In this document: positions 59,960-64,000 of the stretch, piece after piece
Layout of the letters: each line of letters begins with the position of its first letter
How positions within the stretch are numbered: the stretch's first letter is position 1
Source: Daejeonella sp. JGW-45
Lineage (GTDB): Bacteria > Bacteroidota > Bacteroidia > Sphingobacteriales > Sphingobacteriaceae
Reading direction: 5' to 3'
Length of the DNA: 64,000 nt
Assembly (NCBI RefSeq): GCF_029360805.1
Contig: NZ_JARKNC010000001.1
Location: 310,001-374,000, forward strand
Position numbers and translations under genes: made by a program
Notes under the pieces: model-generated
The model's input: only the letters and a program-made list of their open reading frames with translations
The model's database searches: none
What the model was told of the DNA's origin: nothing

Positions 59960-61438
59960 TTATGCTTTTTCGTATTCCGCAACACGGGGTGAAACACTAT
60001 CGTATTTTTCAAGAGACTCCTGATAGTAGGCAGCCTGCCCAGGATCGACTACTCCCTCCCGGATAAGCTTTTGCTTAGCCTGGTCACTTGAGCTCTTCAG
60101 CAATAACTTAACCTCAGCCATTGCAATTGCAGGCAATACCCTAAGGAATAACAGGAACAGGGTAAAGAACAACCCGATCGATCCAACGAACACACATACG
60201 TCAACCCAGCTTGGGTAGAACATAACCCAGCTTGACGGCAAATAATCTCTGTGAAGCGAGGTCACGATAATTACGAAACGCTCAAACCACATACCTATGT
60301 TCACGATGATGGAAAGGATCCATGACCAGGCAATGCTTGTACGTACTTTCTTAAACCAGAAGATCTGTGGTGTAAATACGTTACAAGTCATCATACTCCA
60401 GTAAGCCCACCAGTATGGACCACTAACCCGGTTAAGGAAAGCAAACTGCTCATATTCAACCCCTGAGTACCATGCAATAAAAAGCTCGGTAAGATAAGCC
60501 ACACCAACAATAGATCCCGTCAGGATGATGATCTTATTCATCGATTCGATGTGGAACATCGTGATGTAGTTCTCGAAATTCATCACCTTACGTGCTACCA
60601 GCAATAAGGTCTGCACCATCGCAAAACCTGAGAAGATCGCCCCGGCCACAAAGTATGGAGGGAAGATCGTAGTGTGCCATCCCGGAACCAGTGATGTTGC
60701 AAAGTCCATCGATACGATCGTGTGCACTGAAAGTACCAGCGGTGTAGATACACCCGCGAGGATCAGTGAAACCAGCTCAAAACGTTGCCATGTCTTAACC
60801 GATCCATTCCAACCGAAAGAAAGGATAGAATAAATACGGCGGCGCAGGCCTGTTGCACGGTCACGGATAGTAGCGATATCAGGAAGCAAACCTGTATACC
60901 AGAACACCAATGACACTGAGAAGTAAGTGGAGATCGCAAATACATCCCATACCAGCGGAGAGTTAAAGTTCACCCAAAGGGAACCGAACTGGTTGGGTAG
61001 TGGTAACGCCCAGTAAAACATCCACGGGCGGCCCATGTGCGATATAATGTAAGTGGCGGCACAGATAACGGCGAAAATGGTCATCGCCTCAGCTGAACGG
61101 TTAATGGAGTTACGCCAGTTCTGACGGAAGAGTAAAAGTACTGCGGAGATCAGCGTCCCTGCGTGACCGATACCAACCCACCATACGAAACCGGTGATGT
61201 CCCAAGCCCAGCCCACAGTTTTATTCAGTCCCCATTCGCCGATACCGAACCAGAATGTCCAGCTAACTGCAAATACCCAAAGAGCAGCTCCAATTGCCGA
61301 AACGGTGAATCCGATCCACCAGGCTTTATTAGGTTTATTTTCTACAGGAACCAATATATCTTCGGTGACCTTTGAATAGGTAATATTTTCACCGGTTACT
61401 AAGGGTTCTCTAAGTATAGACTCGTGATGAGATGACAT
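59960..61438 (-). CDS. actC: Alternative complex III subunit ActC (NrfD/PsrC-like)
   Basis: 492 residues with about ten transmembrane helices of the NrfD/PsrC type, the quinol-binding membrane subunit. Conserved stretches include WVGIGHAGTLISAVLLLFRQ, HTIVSMDFATSLVPGWH and IFPPYFVAGAIFSGFAMV, typical of ActC. It follows actB after 21 bp. With ActF it forms the paired quinone-site membrane module. Confidence 0.94.
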   Translation of the reverse strand: MSSHHESILREPLVTGENITYSKVTEDILVPVENKPNKAWWIGFTVSAIGAALWVFAVSWTFWFGIGEWGLNKTVGWAWDITGFVWWVGIGHAGTLISAVLLLFRQNWRNSINRSAEAMTIFAVICAATYIISHMGRPWMFYWALPLPNQFGSLWVNFNSPLVWDVFAISTYFSVSLVFWYTGLLPDIATIRDRATGLRRRIYSILSFGWNGSVKTWQRFELVSLILAGVSTPLVLSVHTIVSMDFATSLVPGWHTTIFPPYFVAGAIFSGFAMVQTLLLVARKVMNFENYITMFHIESMNKIIILTGSIVGVAYLTELFIAWYSGVEYEQFAFLNRVSGPYWWAYWSMMTCNVFTPQIFWFKKVRTSIAWSWILSIIVNIGMWFERFVIIVTSLHRDYLPSSWVMFYPSWVDVCVFVGSIGLFFTLFLLFLRVLPAIAMAEVKLLLKSSSDQAKQKLIREGVVDPGQAAYYQESLEKYDSVSPRVAEYEKA

Positions 61439-61459
61439 ATCTTTATTGAATTTCTTGTA

Positions 61460-64000
61460 TTAAACCTCTACAGTATTTCTAACTTTTGTTTGATATCCAA
61501 TACCTGGCTTTGTATTGATCTCTTCAAGTACATAATAGGTACGCTCGCTCTTCAATGCTTTCGATACTTCAGAATTAGGATCGTTTCCATCACCGAAGAT
61601 GATCGCATTTGTAGGGCAGGTCTGCTGACAAGCCATCTTAATGTCGCCATCTTTCAATGTACGCTTATCAAGTTTTGCCTGAAGCTTGCCAGTTTGGATA
61701 CGCTGAACACACATTGAACATTTCTCCATTACCCCACGTGAACGGGTGGTAACATCCGGGTTTAACACAAGCTGTGTAAACTCATTATTCATGTAGTTAT
61801 CAAAACGTGAATCATTCCAGTAGTTAAACCAGTTGAAACGACGCACTTTATACGGACAGTTATTCGCACAATATCTTGTTCCGATACAACGGTTGTAAGC
61901 CATTTGATTCAATCCCTCCGAAGAGTGGACGGTCGCCAATACCGGACAAACTGTTTCACATGGCGCGTGGTCGCAATGCTGGCATAACATTGGCTGGTGG
62001 ATCACAGATACATTATCCATGCTTTCCAGATCATCCATCTCCTTGTGCTTTGTTACCTTAGCACCCGAGTCATTAATGGTGTAATAACGGTCAATCCGCA
62101 GCCAGTGCATCTCACGACGCTTGCGAACTTCATCCCGTCCTACAACAGGAATATTATTTTCTGCATTACAAGCAACGATACATGCTCCGCAACCGGTACA
62201 AGCGTTAAGGTCAATAGCCATAACCCAACTGTGACCCGGCTGTTCGTATTCAGGCCAAAGTTCTGCATGATTGATATGACGGTGGCCTGTTCCGGCATTC
62301 GGATCTTTTAGGTAGTCTTTTAAAGTAGTTTCACGAACGATATTCCGGCCCTCAATAGAATGGTGGGTCTGCGTCTGTGCAAGCTCATATATTCCGCCTG
62401 CCTTGGATATCGTTGCAGCAGCATTGCCCTGAAGCGTGCCGTTAACCAGTCTCATGAACGGATAGGCATTTTTACCAACTTCAGCAGCAGCTTTGCCTGC
62501 CATGGTGCGTCCGTAACCAACAGCGATAGATACTGTTCCGGAAGCTTGTCCCGGCTGCATAAGAACCGGCAAGGTAACTTCGTACTTATCAGTTTTAACA
62601 GTTACCATATCGTTTTCTCCGATACTCAACTGCTCAGCGTATTTCGGACCGATAGCTACGTAATTATCCCATGTAACTTTAGAAACCGGATCAGGTAACT
62701 CCTGTAACCAAGGGTTATTTGCCAGTTTACCATCTCCAATACCAGTGCTTTCATACACCTGGAGCTCAACCGCATTGTCGCCGGCTTTTGCAAGAGCATT
62801 ACTCTCAGCTACAATTGCAGCTACCGCAGCACCCACATTACCTGCAGAGCTATAAGCACCACCTGTTTTAGGGGCCATCGTTACTGATCCTTTCTGTAAA
62901 AGCTCTTTCCAGCTGATGCCGCTTTGAGGAAGAACGGATTTAGACCAGTTATTCTGAATATATTGATAGTAATCCTGAACCGCGTTGTCAGACCAGATCA
63001 AAAGACCTTGCTCCGCATTACGGGTATTGTAAACAGGATTGATAGTAGGTTGCGCAATAGTATAGTAACCTTCTACCGGATTTGAGTCGCCCCATGATTC
63101 CAGGTAGTGATGGTTAGGTGCAATTACCTGGCAAAGAGATGCTGTTTCGTCTTTGCGATCAGCGAATGATACGCGGAGAGCAACTTTTGCAAGTGCCTCT
63201 GTGAATGCTTTCGGATCAGCATACTCGTAAGCAGGATTACTGTTCAGGAAGAACACAGCGCCAACAGAACCGCTATTCATTTCACTCACCAAAGTCACGA
63301 AATCAGAATCGATACCTGTGTACTGATAAGAAGGATTGTCCAGATCAATCGTTGAACCATAACTTCCAAGAAGGGAGTTAATAGCATTTACCACAGTTTG
63401 AACTGAAACATCATTCGATCCTGACACTACCAGGCTACGGCCTTTGGCTGCAGTTAATTCTTTAGCCGCGAGTAATATGGCTGTATCAGCTTTCTGGTTT
63501 GTAAGCTTCTTAACACCTGACACAGCTCCACCAAGCGCAGCGTATAAATTAAGCAGTGCTATACCTTCTTCAGATGGCTTTAAAGGAATACGTGCATCAG
63601 CATTTGTTCCTGTTAAGCTCATACCTGCCTCGAACTGTATATGGCGCGACATCTTTCCGCCTTTCAAAGCAGCAGCATTTCTCTTCGAAGCGTATTGTGT
63701 ATTGAACTCAACGTGAGATATCCAGCTTCCCAGGAAGTCCGCACCAAAGCTCACAATTACGTCAGCATTGTCGAAGCGGTATCTTGGAAGAACGGCTTTC
63801 CCGAAACTCGCTTCGTTAGCTTTTATAATACCGGTATAAGAAACCGCATCAACCTGAACATGCTTGGCTGATGGATATTTTGCAATGAAGTCGGCAATTA
63901 CTGCCTTAGTCGAAGGACTGTTTACCGTTGATGAAACGATACGGATACTTTTGCCGCCAACCTTAGAAAGCTCGGCTTTAACAAACTCGTCTATTTTAGC
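61460..64000 (-). CDS. actB: Alternative complex III subunit ActB (cut at right edge)
   Basis: The iron-sulfur subunit, a fusion of a molybdopterin-oxidoreductase-like domain without cofactor and a ferredoxin-like domain. At least 846 residues are visible, and the frame is open to base 64000, so the N-terminus (with any Tat signal) is outside; the ATG at 63754 is internal. The C-terminal Fe-S half has four Cys clusters (CTGCGACIVAC, CQHCDHAPCETVCP, CIGTRYCANNCP, CSMCVQ with CQQTCP), for three [4Fe-4S] and one [3Fe-4S]. actA should lie just beyond the edge. Confidence 0.94.
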   Translation of the reverse strand, partial: AKIDEFVKAELSKVGGKSIRIVSSTVNSPSTKAVIADFIAKYPSAKHVQVDAVSYTGIIKANEASFGKAVLPRYRFDNADVIVSFGADFLGSWISHVEFNTQYASKRNAAALKGGKMSRHIQFEAGMSLTGTNADARIPLKPSEEGIALLNLYAALGGAVSGVKKLTNQKADTAILLAAKELTAAKGRSLVVSGSNDVSVQTVVNAINSLLGSYGSTIDLDNPSYQYTGIDSDFVTLVSEMNSGSVGAVFFLNSNPAYEYADPKAFTEALAKVALRVSFADRKDETASLCQVIAPNHHYLESWGDSNPVEGYYTIAQPTINPVYNTRNAEQGLLIWSDNAVQDYYQYIQNNWSKSVLPQSGISWKELLQKGSVTMAPKTGGAYSSAGNVGAAVAAIVAESNALAKAGDNAVELQVYESTGIGDGKLANNPWLQELPDPVSKVTWDNYVAIGPKYAEQLSIGENDMVTVKTDKYEVTLPVLMQPGQASGTVSIAVGYGRTMAGKAAAEVGKNAYPFMRLVNGTLQGNAAATISKAGGIYELAQTQTHHSIEGRNIVRETTLKDYLKDPNAGTGHRHINHAELWPEYEQPGHSWVMAIDLNACTGCGACIVACNAENNIPVVGRDEVRKRREMHWLRIDRYYTINDSGAKVTKHKEMDDLESMDNVSVIHQPMLCQHCDHAPCETVCPVLATVHSSEGLNQMAYNRCIGTRYCANNCPYKVRRFNWFNYWNDSRFDNYMNNEFTQLVLNPDVTTRSRGVMEKCSMCVQRIQTGKLQAKLDKRTLKDGDIKMACQQTCPTNAIIFGDGNDPNSEVSKALKSERTYYVLEEINTKPGIGYQTKVRNTVEV

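Noticed and set aside
63754-64000. ATG at 63754 as the actB start
   Set aside because: The same frame continues without interruption to base 64000 with conserved molybdopterin-domain-like sequence, so the gene is cut by the window edge.

Overview
The window is about 64 kb of a Bacteroidota chromosome, most likely from the family Sphingobacteriaceae (Pedobacter/Mucilaginibacter-like). The evidence is a complete gldKLMN type IX secretion (T9SS) core with gldB and a sprE/porW homologue elsewhere in the window, an alternative complex III plus caa3-type oxidase locus, TAnnTTTG promoter boxes typical of this phylum, and almost no Shine-Dalgarno sequences. I see no tRNA, rRNA, insertion sequence, prophage or CRISPR array. 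Genes are compact and mostly in short operons with TAATG or ATGA overlaps.

Layout. 1-5.7 kb: lnt (cut at the left edge), nadE, gldB, a patatin-like lipase and a small membrane protein. 5.7-11.8 kb: an F-type ATP synthase operon on the minus strand (atpZ, a small membrane gene, atpB, E, F, H, A, G), without atpD/atpC. 12-19 kb: sprE/porW overlapping a class A penicillin-binding protein, then uvrC. 19.1-23.8 kb: gldK-L-M-N on the minus strand. 24-30 kb: hemD-like and DUF4271 genes, an Lrp regulator with a DMT exporter, hemW, a short-chain dehydrogenase and a JmjC-like cupin protein. 30.7-39 kb: two metallophosphoesterases, a RidA-like gene, a VWA/MoxR-type ATPase pair, a UbiA-like protein, a MOSC protein and a lipoprotein. 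39-49 kb: a two-component system operonic with an S9 peptidase, a TPR protein, DUF4286, an rfbC-like epimerase, an OmpA lipoprotein and DUF2461. 49.3-64 kb: one long minus-strand respiratory locus running actB-C-D-E-F, ctaC, ctaD, ctaA, cyoE, two subunit III genes, subunit IV, SCO and DUF420. It encodes a quinol:cytochrome c oxidoreductase, its terminal oxidase, and heme A and copper assembly factors. actB is cut at the right edge.

The most unusual signal is between genes. At least eleven spacers carry arrays with a strict 7-bp period. The heptamer word differs from locus to locus (GTAATCA, GTTATAC, GGTATTA, GTTGAAA, GTTCTAC and others). Several are built as left array, unique core, then inverted right array, and some cores are shared between loci whose heptamers differ. 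Several begin exactly on the stop codon of the preceding gene. This looks like one family of heptad-built palindromic elements. Other intergenic structures include inverted pairs of GACCCC hairpins, a CGCAAAGGTCGCAAA inverted repeat, a strong hairpin directly after atpE, helically phased TGACC repeats, and a structured element at 49.15-49.27 kb. Three genes (lrp, hemW, a small CxxC membrane protein) have a perfect TAnnTTTG box exactly 4 nt before ATG, which predicts leaderless mRNAs.
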